Shown here piece after piece: positions 32,997 to 47,900 of a DNA stretch of 64,000 nt. The notes below the pieces were generated by a model, which was not told where the DNA came from, made no database searches, and saw only the letters and a list, made by a program, of their open reading frames with translations. A program made the position numbers and the translations under genes. Each line of letters begins with the position of its first letter. Positions within the stretch are counted from its first letter, which is position 1. Source of the DNA: Protula sp. h YS-2021 (taxonomy: Eukaryota > Annelida > Polychaeta > Sabellida > Serpulidae); assembly GCA_949752745.1 (NCBI GenBank), contig OX457026.1, positions 76,991,275 through 77,055,274 of the forward strand. Direction: 5' to 3'.

Positions 32997-35900
32997 TTGC
33001 AAACACAACGTTTAACCGTATCCAGTACATTGCACTCCCGTCCCCTCACCAGGAGTATTTAAGTTTTCTTGAAACAGCCAAAAGAAAGTCCTAGAATTAA
33101 AAGAACTGCACGTACTACGGAATTACGTTGTGTCGGACGGGCCTTCTGTGGGCATACCATTCTCCTGTGCGACCTAATGTCATATCATTGCACCTGCATT
33201 GTTTTTACCTGTTTGTGCAGGCGCAAGAGAGCCTATTCCTCTTTGATGAGCAGAGACTGAGTGTATTGTACATACCGTCCGGGAAAACCAAGCGCAAAAT
33301 ACCGAAGCTTACTCCCATGCTTCCGAATGTTGCGGTGCTCACACACACGGAGAATGGTAAGTTACTGGTAACCGCTCAAAGCTTTATGCCACACATTTAA
33401 GTCATTTAGTTTATGCTTTTCTACACAGGCTTTTTTTGTTATTTTGCACGATCCTTTTTACAGTTTTACAAGAACTTTGACACCATCAAGAAACATTTGC
33501 TTCTTATATCAATAAGTCATAGAGACTGATATCATAATATCCTTATATTAATTGTTGAACAAAAAACTTTGAATTTTGTAAGACCAAGCTTTCACAGAAG
33601 GTGGAGGTGGTGGTGGGGGGGGGGGGGGGTGGGGGTTCTGTTCATTTTTTGAAACTGAGCAGTGTAGTATATGGTAAACTTGGTGTCAAAAAATCATGGA
33701 ATTACCGTGTGACGTATGACAGTATTGTAAGTCGCAAAACTGTCTTGCTATGATTACCCAAGGTCACTTCATCGGCGGGTTACTGAGCTCAGGAGATTTA
33801 TTTCTGTGGCACAAAGATTCAGATCTCATCAAACACATCAAAGGTATTCCTGAGTTTAAACAAAACGTCAACCCCACACAGCCACTGCACACAGACGAGG
33901 AAAGACCACCACAAGGTATACCGCATGCTCCATAACTCAAATACAATCTCCGTACTCCTAAATGTATGTGTGTTGGGAGGGGGTGGGCGTGCGGGAGTGC
34001 CTTCAGAGGTCAGTGCTTTGATTTATAGTTGCGTTTTAATGTGAGAGCCTGGTAATAACTTAACTTTAAGATATATTAAGATTAAATATTGGCGTGATTT
34101 TGTCACTTTATCAAATAAAGTTTTACTTATGAGGCAAGTCATTGCGCGACTGCGTCAGGTATTTTTTTGTATTGGTCTGATGAAATGTTATGATACCACT
34201 GTTGGTCTCCTGAGAGACACATCACAGAGTTTTTTGGTTGTTTTTCTCCTAGAATTCATAAAACCATATCTCAACGTATCGGACGATGGCACAAAGATTC
34301 TGCTGGTTTTCAACCACACCAAAGTGTATGTGTGGGAGCTGGACCCTGGATATTCGGTTTTCGGCAGCAAGCTGCAAACACATTTACCCGGTGCCTGGAC
34401 AACTGTCATGGCAACACAAGAAGCTGCCTTGCCAACGCTAGATTGTAAAGAGACTGCCATTGATGCGTCTTGGTTTATAGGTGACGACCAGTACGGCCTG
34501 AGTTGTACGTGTTGTTTTGTTTTCAACAGAGGTCAAGACTTAGTCGTTACAAGTCTAATGTTGAAATGGTTCGAGGCTCACCAAATCCAGAGCTTGTCGT
34601 CGCCAGAGTTTTATGTAGATTGGATTACCAAGGAATACCCTTTGGTGGATATTTCCCGTCAAGCTTTGCCAATCAATTCACACGGTGCTCTCGTCACGCG
34701 GGTGTCACATGACGGCCAGCTGACTGCCGTAGCGGCCAATCAAATGTCTTCCCATGAAAATAACATGGTGTTTGTGTCGCCATCTACCGGCATGGTGGTT
34801 GTCAGCGACCTGAGGGGGTGCGGCGCTCGACAACCAACGTTTGCCAACTACAGGTTAGACTTCAATTATAAAAATGTACTATGCAATTAACAATATCAGC
34901 TGAATTCTAAAAAAATCTGTTTTGCATGTCAGAAGTCGTTTTGCGTTCCCACGTAGTTCAAATCAGGCAGCTGTCACCATTGATAGGTAATTAGCGGCGC
35001 TCCTTCAACAGCTTTAAAACCCTGGCCTGTTTCACCTTATTGATTTCAAATCTTGCTGTGGTTATTACGGTTCGATGTATGTAAAAAGTATTGAAATATA
35101 CTTAAACTAAAGGAAATGCAGCCATCTTGCGTCGCAGCTATTCTGTGTTTTAAAGCGTGAGGATCCACATAGCTACTTTTGGACACAGTGGCTATGTTGA
35201 ATATATGCATCCTTAGTTTAATATTTGCTTAAAATTCGCGTTGAGTTTCACTTGTGTAGTGCATTAATTTACATAAACACTCTGTCAGGCTTTTGGCCAA
35301 GTCACAAAACAAGGCCAGTTAAATTTACCTAAATGTGCCTCTTTAAAGCCCTGTCCCTCGCAAGCAGCCATTATCATATGAAATAACTTCTCAATATAAT
35401 ATTTCTCTTTTTTCAGGTCGTTTTGGGTTGCAGACATGCGCTGGACATACGATGATCTATTTTTAGCCTGCATGCTGAAGCAGGGCACACTGTGCATATT
35501 AACTAGGTTGGGAGAGCCGGCGCTCCTGCAGACATTCGGCTGCTCGATTGAGATGGGTCCCAGGCCATTCTTGCCATTACACCCTCTCATAGTCGTCAGG
35601 TAACTCCCCCCACCCCCACCCCAAGATCACCAGTTTCCGAGATATTAAGTTTTAAAAAATGAGGGACGTGATTTGTGTAGTCCTTTTGCAAAATAGTAGT
35701 GAAGAAATGGGGAACCATGAAAAATGTAATAGAATGCAAGCGGTCTTGAGTGGAGAACTTGCTGCTTGAGAATCGTGTGCATAATATACTACAGACAGGA
35801 CCCGTTCATAAACCTCCAAGAAATCTGCTCTTAGAAGGGTCCTAAAAATACACACAAATAAAAATATACATATTATATATATTTGCTTTTGAATATTTGG

Positions 35901-38900
35901 TTTTTTTTTCGCAGCGGGAGGCAGCAGAGAGAACGACAGCTAAGCGACGAGCCACTGAGCGATTCTATGCTAGAGCGACAAGACCGAATGCGTCAACACT
36001 TCTCCATCTGTGCCCACCCGCGCTTGCCCATGCTTGTCTGTAGTGATGGCTACATGGTGACTATACTACAGATTCCGGGCGAACCCACCTGCTTGTCTTT
36101 GATCAAAGGACTCTGCTTGGAGTCAACCCATCATCTGAAAAAAATCCGAGAGTCGGAGCAAGTGAAAATATCCTTGTTCGATAGTCTTAAAAAGAAAAAC
36201 AGTAAAGTTGGGCGTAAATCAAGCTTGAAGAAAACCAAAGATTCCCAGCAAGGCAGCCACAGGATGGGACTTATAGCAAGCAAAAAACTAGCGCGAAAGA
36301 CGCGCTTTTCCGATCAAGACCACGCGTATTATGAGTTTGAATTAGAACCTACAGAGCTTGGAAACGCGGACTATGACAGTGATGAAGGCGGCAGTTCCCC
36401 TCAAGTCAACGTTTTCAATGAAGGCAAGATCGATTTTGGCGACATCGATAACATGAATGGTACTTTAGATTACAAAGCTTTACACCAAGACGAAGAGTTG
36501 AGTGTGGCAGAGAGGATATCACGTACTCAATTATCGCTCATGCACGCGTGGAATCTGGCGGCGTCCCACGTCGGTCTGTGGACGTTAGAACACGAGATGA
36601 TTGCCGATAATATCTCTGATAACATTGTTCAGTTGTTTGCCGTGTTGTTATCGACCAATCAGAGAATACTTAAGGAAATCGGCAGTACCGTCGCTGCGAT
36701 ACTTAACCAAAGAAAGCAGTCTAGCCCAAAGAAAATCAACAAACAACTTGTCTTGGTTCTACGTCTTTTCAAAACCCTTCTGCAAACTTTAAAATTTGAC
36801 ACGCAAAGTCGACATCTCATGGTGTGCGCTACTAAGTTCACCAACTCAACTGTTGCTATGTTGCTAAGAAACGAGAACCTGTCAGCCAATGAAACGCGTT
36901 CAAAAACACTGCACGGCTGCTATATCATCCTGAAGTTTGCCGAGAGCTCGCTCGCTGGGATTTACACAAGCGTGCCCGACAGGCAGCCGTGCAGTAACAA
37001 CGCTCCCTACCAGAGCCTTGTGGAGCAGAATGACATGTACCAGCCCGCCGTGTTTGTGTACACCGCTGCCCCGAGGGAAGGGCTGGATAGTATGCCGCAG
37101 GGGCCCGGGGCGGGGGCGTCGAACCAGGGGGAGCATGTTGAGGGCACGCTACAGGTGACGGAGAATGTCAGCGGTGTCGTCTCTGTCCAGCTCACCGGCA
37201 TAAAGAGGTTTTTCAGTTGTTTTTGTGGGTTATGAAGGTGGTTTAGGTTGAGGGGAGGGTGGGTAACTTCTCTGAAATGCTTCACAGAAAACTTTTTGGT
37301 TAACAAAGAAACAGCCCCATGCAATGTCGTATTTGCCGCAGAACTGGTCTCTAAATATTGCAAAAAAGTGCAAGTGTTAAAGTATTTCTTGCCTGTATAC
37401 AGCAGAACGCGGACCGCGTCCTGTTGTGTTATCAAGCCTGCAGCGAGATGAAACTGGTAACAGGACAGACCATTTGTTGTCTTGGGCGAGGCAAGGCAGG
37501 GCTAAAGTTATCCGTGTTTGTCCACAACTGTTCTCTACTCAAAAACTTCATCATAATAACCAGTATCTGTTACTTGAAGTAGTTCTTTACGGCTTCGGAT
37601 GTCAGACGACAGAAATTTTTCAATTTTTTTACTGTGTGTAGGCAATCAGTTTTGTTTTTGTTTTCAGGCTTGGAGTTGCCTGGCTCGTGCTGTACAAGGG
37701 CGCCGTGGAGAGCTACAAGCTATCCAAGTACAACGCCAAAAGCGGTGATCCCTTGATCAAGGGGTCAAGGTCTGAGGTCAAGAAGACTTGGAGTCTCATT
37801 CTGTTGCTGCAAAGTAAAATCCATGCACTAGGGCTGGCCTTGCCGCCCAGGCGAAAACGGCCTCTGAGTGAAGGTACACTGCTGAATATTTTACGTAGAT
37901 TTCTGTCATGTTAAAATAAAATATACATTTGGACGAAAAATAGTTACTGCATACTGGTTATAATTTACGTGTTACATTTTCACAATAATTATTAATTGAA
38001 CGAAAATGGATTGAGCTTGAAAGAATATATGTATTCAATCACAGTGCTTTTTTTAGCCGATGCCAAACTGGTTGAAGGAAACATTGCAAATGGGAAACAG
38101 TTGATCCTGAAAGACATCAGCACAACACCAGGTACGGAACTTACAGACATGCATGAAACAAGAGCTATTTAGAAAGCCCAAATATTATAAACATTATTGC
38201 TGGTGAAAAGTGAAGGGTAATAGATTAAATATTTATAGAAGATATTCCGATGTACACTGTATGAGTTAGTAGTAAACTTTCAAAATGTGTTCGATCACGT
38301 TCACAAAGCATTAAATAATAATAATAATAATAATAATAATGATAATAATAATAATAATAATAATACTGAAGTTTACATATTCCTTATATTATCTCTTTCA
38401 GATGCCAAACTGTCGGGGCCAGTGGGCTGTAAATACCTGTTATCTCTGCTTTATCTCATGATGCAGCAGTATCAGTTTAGGTCTGCCCTCGAGCTGACCG
38501 AATTCCTGATACGTCAGAGTGACGTCAAGAAGGCCGTGGCAATGAGTCAGCAAGATGATTCCACCAAAATCCCCCTCCTGTCGCTTCTACAACAGGTTTG
38601 GTCCACAACGATGACAGTGGTGTGGTGACGCCTCATTTCTCGTGCAGTGTTTATACATTCGCACATTACAGTATATAGTCGAGTTTTAGTACAAAGTTTT
38701 ATTTGTTCAGTTTGTGAAGTATTATTATATCTACTCTTTAATAAAAACACACTACTGCATGTTACTGGAAAAGAATCAATCTGGTTTGAAAGAAAGTAGC
38801 AGTGATGCTAACATGCTTCACACGAGTCTTGTCGTTAGCACAGTTGTGCGTTGCCGCTATGTCTAGGTGCGAAGTGGGACCTAACGACCTGATTAACTAA

Positions 38901-41900
38901 GTCTGCGCAAGCCATTAAGAGAATGTGCAACTTGAAAATGTGAGAAAGGCTCGTCTTATTTTTTCGCATTCTTGTTTCTCTCCTTTTGCTGGTGTCGGAC
39001 TGCGAAAAGTGATATTGGCTGAGATTTTTATCTTGGGCTGTCAGAGTAGTAACAAAAACGGTATTAACTCTGTAAAAAGACTAACAGAGTTGTGACTAAA
39101 AATTTTTCTTTTAAATTCAGATGCCGAGTAAGAAGAAGAGCCTGCCCGAATCTTTCATCCGCAGCGCCGCGGTGCGCCACACGGTTCATTCCATGGCCCG
39201 CCTCATGGCATCGTACTATGGCAATAAGCAGATGTTTGTCTACCCGCCCCACGCCACCAAGAAGCTGCCGCCACTGCATGTGGCTTACAGGCTAGGTACG
39301 TGCTCTATTTTGGTGATTCTTCTATATATAACCGTATAACATGATGCGTGATTGTTACGTGCTGTGCTTCAGTGGGTAAGGTTGACTAAGTAGAGGCATT
39401 CATTGACGAATGTTATACTATAAATGTCAAGTCAGGATCGAGACATCTTTGCCATTAACGTTATGACGGAAATAATATCGGTTTGGTTTGGTTTTCTCGT
39501 GACAGAGGATCGAATCATACCACTCTCACGCGATGACGTGATTTGCACGCTAAATGACGAGAACTTGGGCGACGTATGGACGAGTGAGAAGACGTTGGAG
39601 TACCTGCTGCTGTGTGGGGCTGTGCCAGAGGCTGCCTGGCTGGCTAAGCGCCTGGGTGACTGGAAGACTTCTTTTATACTGGCAGTAGCATGCCAGCAGC
39701 ATGAAAAAGTTGTGCCAGAACTTTACTCAAAGTAAGTCGGCTTCTATACATTTGTTGTGCTCTACAGAGACTCGTAGAACTATCGGGAGCTCGCTACCAT
39801 AGCAACTCTAAATGCAGCTACAACATGGCGCAAAAAAGGAAGAGTAAAAAGGAGAGAGTCAAGTGTTCAAACAGCCCATAATAAATCTTGTTTTGCAAGA
39901 TTCAGTTATTTTTTTAGGGGTCCGGGGGGCGTAGCTGAAGGGATATGGTTAAAGAAATAACATATTTTCTAAAAAAACTAGAATCTAGAGCTCATCTTTT
40001 ACTATCTGAATTTTATAGCGTCAAATAAATATAAAACTCGTGCATTTTGGTGTGGTAGGAAAAAGAAGTGCCAGTTGCCGACAGAGCTTCACCCAAGTGA
40101 AATCCTGAAGGAGAGACTCACGCTTGTCATTGGCTCTTCAAGCGACGGCAAAGGTGAAACATCTTGTACTGTGTGAAGTACAAGTGTTAATACATAATTT
40201 GGCACGCATGTCACATTTGCTGATTTAGTGGAAAATCGATGTTTCGTGCCGTTAAGAGCAAGCTGCAGGTGATCACATATACCTAAATTAATTTACTCGA
40301 TATTTTTTAAAGGTAAAAAAGTCCTTTTTCTGACCAGTCAACCATTGCCACGTATTCGCGTTATGTTGACCAGTCAACCGCTGCCACGTATTCGCGTTAT
40401 GTTGACCAGTCAACCATTGCCACGTGTTCGCGTTATGTTGACCAGTCAACCATTGCCACGTGTTCACGTTATGTTGACCAGTCAACCATTGCCACGTGTT
40501 CGTGTTATGTTGACCAGTCAACCATTGCCACGCGTTCACGTTATGTTGACCAGTCAACCATTGCCACGTGTTGGCGTTATGTTGAGCACTATTTTCGACA
40601 GGCACACTGTCAGTGGAAGACAACACGAACTTGGACCAGCTTACCAACTCGCTCAACGACTTCCTATTGGCTGGTTCACTGTGTGACCTTGATCTTGTGC
40701 CATGGATAGTCGAAAAATTGGCGGGAAAACTGAAATCGCTGGCGGCAGAATTTAGCACACTCGTGCCGGAGAGTCTCTACCTCCCTGCGCCTCCTGTATA
40801 TTGTCCCCAGCCGACGCCTACCAATGAGGTAGCGATATACTTGGAACTCGTTTACAAAAATATGATGCATTCAGTGGGCGGATGCGCTGTTCATATTGTT
40901 TCAAAGTATTTAAAACGAGCATTACTCAATTTTTTTAACATGGGTTTGGTTAAAAATCAAATAATTAGCAAAACATCAATAACAATAAAATTGAAATAAA
41001 AACTCATATCTCTAGATTATGCTTTTGCGATAAATTTCTATAAAGTTATTTTCAAAGATTAAGAACATAGTGAAGTTAGTTGACATTAGACAAGAAATGA
41101 CAGAATCAAAAAGCACCTGAACCTATTAAAGTTGACTTGTGTTACAGTCGCGCATCCCTGCCGAGGTTCTGTCTGAGATCCACCTGCGGCACGAGGTGTC
41201 CTCGTTAGTACAGCTGCTGCTACTGGTGCTGACGAGCTCGCACTGCACGCTACCGGTAGCCCGGTGGTACGTGCACCAGGTGCTCGAGGCCTTCACCAAG
41301 GCTAGCAAATTCAACGTAAGTACCGCCCTCCCTCCCGCCGCTCTACCTTCCCCACACGGTGGTGCGTGTACCCTGTGCTCGTGGCCTTCACGAAGCGCCA
41401 CCAGGTTCAACCCAAGTTACACCCCCCACCTGCACTCCACGCCCCCACCTATCCTCTGCTACCCCTCCCCCTGTCCGCTGGTATGTATATCACGTGCTCG
41501 AGTCCTTCACTAAGGTCAGCAAATTCAAAATGATTGCTCCCTTCTCCGCCCCACCTCTCTCTGGGAGACAGGCATGTAGGCGGATGTTCTATAATAACAG
41601 CTCAGTGTATGCAAAAATAAAATGGTAGAGTCAGATAACCCCGCGTGTAAGAAGGCATATAGTGTTTCTTTTGTATTCACTGCAATCATTATGAAAAAAA
41701 AAAACATTAAAATAGTGGTTCTTATGTTATTGACAAATGATGCGGAGTCTACATTACTTACTGTATTATGAATGCCCATGCGTGTGAATGGTCTTCAGCA
41801 GAATGGTAATGTATTGTTATTGGATTGTCTAAGTTGAAACAGCTGTTATAATTTATGTCATTTTACAGAGGAAAAACGAGGATGGTGTAGACATCAAAGT

Positions 41901-44900
41901 TCTGCAGGAGTCCTTCCTCAACGAGCCTTCCCTGTTTCAAGGACACGAAAAGGACAGTTCTATCCACAGGTGAGAAGTCCCCTCGTATCCATTCAATACT
42001 GTACTTGAATAAAAAAAGATCGAGCGAAAGCTTGAATGATATTGAAAGTAATGTCCATGGGTATGTCGGTATAAAACTGTATTTTGTTGTTTTTTTGTGT
42101 GTTTTTTTCAGTGTGCTGGGAGGCTTCCGGGAGATGGTGAGCCTCGTGTGGATGTTTCACTGCAGGGATAAGCTGTCGTTGGCACTCCGGAAGAAAGCCC
42201 ACATGGCTGATAAGAAGGTGAGACACCTTATGGTTCGCATCACGTGCCCATAATTAAAAGAAATAGTGTACCAGTTCTGTGTCTTCTCAGCCGATCAGTA
42301 TTGTTATCTCAGCTTCACAAGATTAGGCTTTGCTTTTGTAATATTGTAGAATTGTGAAGTTCTAGCAGGGTATTATCGTTTTGGGATTAATGAGAGGCGT
42401 TTTTATTTGAAATTTGAATGAGGCACTGTTTAGCAAGAGTAAATATTTCATTTGTTTTTTTTTTTTAGTTGCGAAGGAACAGCTCGGTAAATGGCGCCAT
42501 GTGGCTGCAGCAATGTGAGTCGGCTCTCATGTGGGCCCGATACATGATGCCCTTCAGGCACTTCCTGCCAAACGCTGACCTTGAACTCTCCAGCATCCTC
42601 TTCTCATTGGTTATTGAAACCGAGGCCAGTGAGAATTCCGCAAAGCTGTTGGCGGAACACTTTCATGACAACGACAGTTTGCCCCCGGAAGTACAGGAAA
42701 AGATGCTATGGTTATTGAAGGACTGGAAGCGCATAGAGCTCGCAAACAAACCTCGAGGTGTGACGTTATCGATCTACTACGAGAAAACAGCCCAGAAATA
42801 CGACAAGCTTTTGCGCAAAAAGAGCAAAGTGTTTGGTGCTTATGACGAATTTGTCTTCGCCAGGAGCGATGATTCTAATGCCTCATTAGAAGAAGATGAA
42901 ACTCTTTATATTGGTTCTCGGCCGTTTGAGAGTGATTTGGGCTTCCTGAAGTTTCTGGATGAATTTTACGCTGTGTCATTTAATAAGCTGATAGACCAAG
43001 AAGCTGAAAACCAAAGCACACCACCAAAACCGCTACTGCAGTGTTACGCTAAAAGCATAAAAGATTCTGAATTGAATTCTGTCGTTCACAAGGCCGTGTC
43101 AAGCTTTCATAGAAAACAGATCACCAATGATGCTATGCACACGCCGAGATCGAGAAATGCATCTCCATTGTCCTCGCCAAGAAAATTGCGAGGCTCGAGG
43201 GAAAATCTCAATGAGCAATGGCCCAAACCACCCGAATCGCCGCGCAGTAGGCGGGGCTTGTTTAGAAGCAGCAGCGTGCACGATGTAAGAGGCGGTGGGG
43301 TCAAGGCCATGCCGCGGTCGCCGAGAAACCTGAGGCGATCTAACAGCCAGACGGACTTAATTGGTGAATCGGAGACTAGGCCAATTACACCAATTACACC
43401 AAAAGGGGATGTGTTAAGATCGGCGAAGTTAAGCCGAGGAGGTGCAGATCAAAGGACTTCTACGCCGAGAAAACCCAAAACTAAAACTACCGTGGAACAG
43501 TACGCGTTAGAGCTGGAAGCGGCGCAGAGCCTGGAGAGCATAGCGACATCGGTCGGCACGTGTGACTGGGCGGAGGATCCGCTGGCGTCACCCATTCTTG
43601 AGCCCTGGGTGCTGGAAAATATGGTGTTTGACGAGAGGAAGTACACAGAGCTTGAGTGCCTTCTAGACTGGCTGAATCGATGGATCAGCCGGAATCACAC
43701 CTTTGGTGAATTCGACATTGGTTCGCTCCAGAAGTCGAAGCTGATCCGACAGCAATCGGTGATGCGGATCCGCGTTCCTCCGCGTGCTATCGTTTACAGT
43801 GTGTGGCAGCTGGAGCACACCTTTTATCAGGATGTGGTTAAAAATGGACGTGATCCACCCTATCCGGAGACCCTGGCACGTGGTACTGAGTGGAGTCGCG
43901 GTACTTATAATGACCAGTATCCAGTGGACGAGGTGCGAGTAGCCTGTGAGGTACTTGATGACGAAGACGAGAAGTACAAGCTTGAAATGAGAAAAGAAGA
44001 AAAACGAAAAGTAAAGAAAAGCAAAATGGCCAACTCTGTGAAAACGTAAGCTTCATTTTATTTCTGTTCTAAACAGTCAAAAAAATCATATTTTCAGCAT
44101 TGGCCAACAAGAAACTTTTCCACAATAGAAAAGCAAAGAAAAGCTACAGAGGCCTGTTTTAACACCAGCAGCTGTGTTGTCAATTGGTTCCCTTGAACAG
44201 AGTTGGTTCACACTTTTTCTAACATTTTTTCCTCTAATTTTTATCAGCTCTTGTTATAATATTAAGATGTTCAATACAACTCAGATAAGCTTTAGTCGAT
44301 AGACTCTGCAGAATATGATATGTAAATAAAACGAATATAGGTGTTTCTTAAGTTAATTTACGTTACAGAGAAAACGCACTACTGGGCGCAGAGATACCAA
44401 CGAGGGACGTTCTCAGTGAAGCAAAATCAATAAAAGCGAGAAAACCAAAGAAAATGACCAAAGATCGTCGCGACATGGACACTGATTCTTTAGACAGAGA
44501 TCACGTGACGTATGACGTAAGACGCCGAGACATCGACGACGCCATTACACGTCAGCTGGACGACGCGAACAGACGCACTCCGCGTTTGACTGACGCCCAG
44601 CGGCTGGAAGCGCGGAGAAGGAAGAAGATCAACCTGCGTAATAAAACGCTCGATGTCTTGCTAAACGAGAAGTTCGTCAGCAATGTAGGGTTGGGAAATA
44701 CGAATCAGAACAATCGCAACGTCAGCGGTGCGGATAGCCATGCCAGTGAAGAGGATATCAGCAAGCACGCGAGCCAGGTTCCCACTGAGCCGAATCATGG
44801 CGGGTAGGTGTTAAATGGAAATAGTATGAATGATGACAAAGGAGAGGGCAAATAGACTGGTGTATCAACGAAATGTTAATGTGTTTCACATCCCTTTTCT

Positions 44901-47900
44901 CTGTTGTCAAGCTTTTCGAACAGAGATGTTTTCATAAGGCTGTAGTTAATTATACCGTAGTTATTCAAGGCTTGTCAATCAATCTCCGTTCATTGCAAGT
45001 TCTTTTTTCAGGAACTGTTAATTTTTTTGTGTGCCTTTTACCTGAACTAATATTGATTTTTTCTAATTAAGCTTTTATAGTAGCCGATTAAGTCTTTTAT
45101 TAGTTAAGGCGGCCATTTTGTAGTTAGATGTTGGTGTTGTAGCGCGTTGGGTCCCAGCACTAGTGATCTCATAACCAGCCTTAACGAAATGATTGACGAT
45201 GAACTCGAAAAGACCGTCCGACTTGTGGACGATGACAGGTGAGTGATAGGGAGAGAGAAAAAAAAACACGTGTGGAGCATTAGTTAGCACGCTTATTTGA
45301 CCCGCTAAGCGATCGGTGTTGGGTGACCGAATCATTTCCAGTGTCAGAAGAAACCACCTGCCCCCTTTCTCGCTGCCCAACTCCCCCCTCCCCCCTCTAC
45401 TTTACGGAGGTCTCTGTGTTCGTACCTGACTTTGCTGTCGGTGCTATCTGGACAGTATCGACATTAGACAGACATTTGTTATTCTGTTTAAATGTTGTGT
45501 TTTTCATGATGAGGACTTCAGGATCTCATAATATTGTGAGTGTTATGGCGAAAATGCCGTTGTGGTGAGTATCTTTTGTAGGGAAACATTGCCACTTTTG
45601 GAATCTGACTTCGTAGAAGCCACAATTTAGGATGCTAAAATTTACTGAAAGGGGGTGTGACCAGCTAACATGGGCTTGAAATGTTTAGCCATTTTTCACT
45701 TTGAGGGGAGCCTCGAGATATATGGACCTTTGGCCCTATGCACTTTAGTAATATGGAGCTTACATACTTTTTTGACTTCCAAACGATTGAATTGTGAGAA
45801 GGTTATCTGGTATAACTGGTATGTTGTAAGTTCAAGATGCTTACGTTTTACTCATTAGAGTTTAGGTCGTTGACGTTGATCGCTACCTTACTGCTTACTC
45901 CTGTCCGACTGTTTTAAAATTTCACCGGCTGAGACATAGACATGTGAAAATTGTAAAAATTCAAAATTTGAATCTGGTATTCTTTAAATGCGTATATTCC
46001 CAAGTTTGAGGCAGCGAACCCGTGCATTTCCGTATTTGTGGCAGTGAAACCGTACATTTCCATTTTGAGTCAGTGAGCCCGTACATTTGCATGGCAAATA
46101 TAAGAACACAGCCGCCATCTAGAACGAAGAGCCGACTAAGTGAAACTTCGTATTTTTCTTGCCACAATTACGAAAAATCCGTGGCTACCCCAGCTGACGC
46201 GCCTCGAAGCGAGCCCACACACACAACGTTTACCACAACGTCAACTGTTAAACCATACACATAAGACCTCCAATTCACGGGCGTCTGTTTATGTGAGCTG
46301 TGATCGATAAGTACAATGATCGGATCATATAGTATGAGTTAAGCCTCACGCACACTTCAACAGGAGCGATCCCTTGGCTGTATTGATCCAGTAGATATTG
46401 ACACAGTTTTTGCGCGCAAGCCATAAGCATGCATATTCCTATTTATGCATAAAGCACTAATATTGTCAACAAAGTAGAAAAGGACTAATACTGCACTTTA
46501 ACAATCAATTTAGCAATTGTTTGATTCTACCTTTTTGTGAATTGAAGTATGAGATAAATTTGTAAAGAGGGTACTGATTTATTGCGGTGTGGTAACGAAA
46601 TGCACCTCTTGTTTCTACTCGAGTGTAAAGTAATTACGTGACGTCATTCAGTGCCAAAGAGTGGAACCCGAAAATAAAGGTACGTGTTACTCTTTTTTTC
46701 AAAGCAGTAATTATATACAGCAAAACTACTGTATAAAAAAACCTGTGTTACCGGAAAGACACATAAGTAACATAACACGGGTGATGCACTATCTTATAAG
46801 AGTGTCCTTTAAGAGCACCACAACATTAAAGTCACACACTTCTCGTATCAGGGGGCACACTAACGGCAGTGTTAGGTAATATTTCGAACATAATCCAAAC
46901 AATTATGAGTGAGATTCTGAATTGTAATATACAGGGTTTCGGTTGTCCTCGAAAAACTTAAAAAATCCTGGCGTTTTGTGAAAGAATCCTGGAGAGTCTT
47001 GGAAATTAAAAATCTAATTAATTAAAATTATAATACGCACCGAGTGACAATGCACTCTCGTATACAGGAACGAAAAGTAAATTTTGCGTTATTAAACCGT
47101 ATACGAACAATTCGCTCGCTACATCCAATCGAACATAGGTATAAACCAACGTCAGTCGTGAAAATGTGTCTCGGAAAATTTCGGACTGCATTATAAATTT
47201 GTCTCTAGAAATCCTGGAAAATCCTTGAGTCTTACCTAAGAAAGTCCTGGAATTCCATAGAGCGAAAAGCACGAGAACCCTGAATATATGTGTTGATATT
47301 TACTGCCGGCTACAACTTGTTGCCGATGCTAAAAAATTACCTGCACTTTCTTAATGTGCGCTAACCGTTTTTTTTTTTGCGAAAGGTCTGGTGATTCAAA
47401 TGTGGGTAGGGTTTGTCCAAATGCATACACAAATGGCGAGATATGAAGACTTGAGTTGCAAACAGAACAAAACTAGAAATATTTACTTGTATAGAATTCA
47501 GTATCGTGTCTGAAACGCCGTGGTTTAAAACCTGAAATCTTTCCCCTAAATTAACTTTCAGACAACATTACAAAAAAAAGCGGATGAGAAAAGTGTAGAA
47601 AACATATGCCTCAGTGAATAAGTTTTTAGACATTTCGCTAAAACCAAGTGATCAGCTTTTGGGGCAAATCCCTGGTGATCCGCTTGAATGAAGTGAAAAT
47701 GTGACAATGATCCACCACAGTAACATGTTTGATAACACAGCAATATCTCTGATCCGATGACGTAAGGAATTACTGTGGCTTAACATTGAATCGAAACGTA
47801 ATGAGGAAAATAACGGAGCACTGTCAATGCCATGTATAAAATATACGAAATAGAAAAAGGACTTGAAGGCTACTGCTGTTTGTTCCAAGTGTAGTGTCAT

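Larger units (their letters stand above)
30121..33220 (+). other. CPLANE1 intron 1
   Basis: 3.1 kb, AT-rich with G/C homopolymer runs (30442-30453, 30964-30978, 31105-31126). It contains a palindromic GGAATGTTACACGAG cluster (31366-31470), a CAA/AAT simple repeat (32583-32646) and a 33-nt poly-T (32963-32995). No coding signal is recognised. Confidence 0.85.

Noticed and set aside
37397..37448. Possible extra CPLANE1 exon between exons 6 and 7 (acceptor TATACAG, donor GTAACA)
   Set aside because: Exon 6 joins exon 7 in phase and the joined protein matches the vertebrate order without an insert.
40332..40583. Regular 36-bp repeats as a CRISPR-like array
   Set aside because: Units are contiguous without variable spacers and lie in an animal intron; it is a minisatellite.
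40288..40758. 156-codon minus-strand open frame with a 12-residue WLTGQHN-type repeat
   Set aside because: It is produced by the 36-bp minisatellite (36 is a multiple of 3) in CPLANE1 intron 12 and overlaps exon 13 on the other strand; no independent coding evidence.
46022..46264. 80-codon open frame in intron 19 as a missing exon
   Set aside because: It starts in the 30-bp tandem repeat and its borders do not give phase-compatible splice sites with exons 19 and 20.
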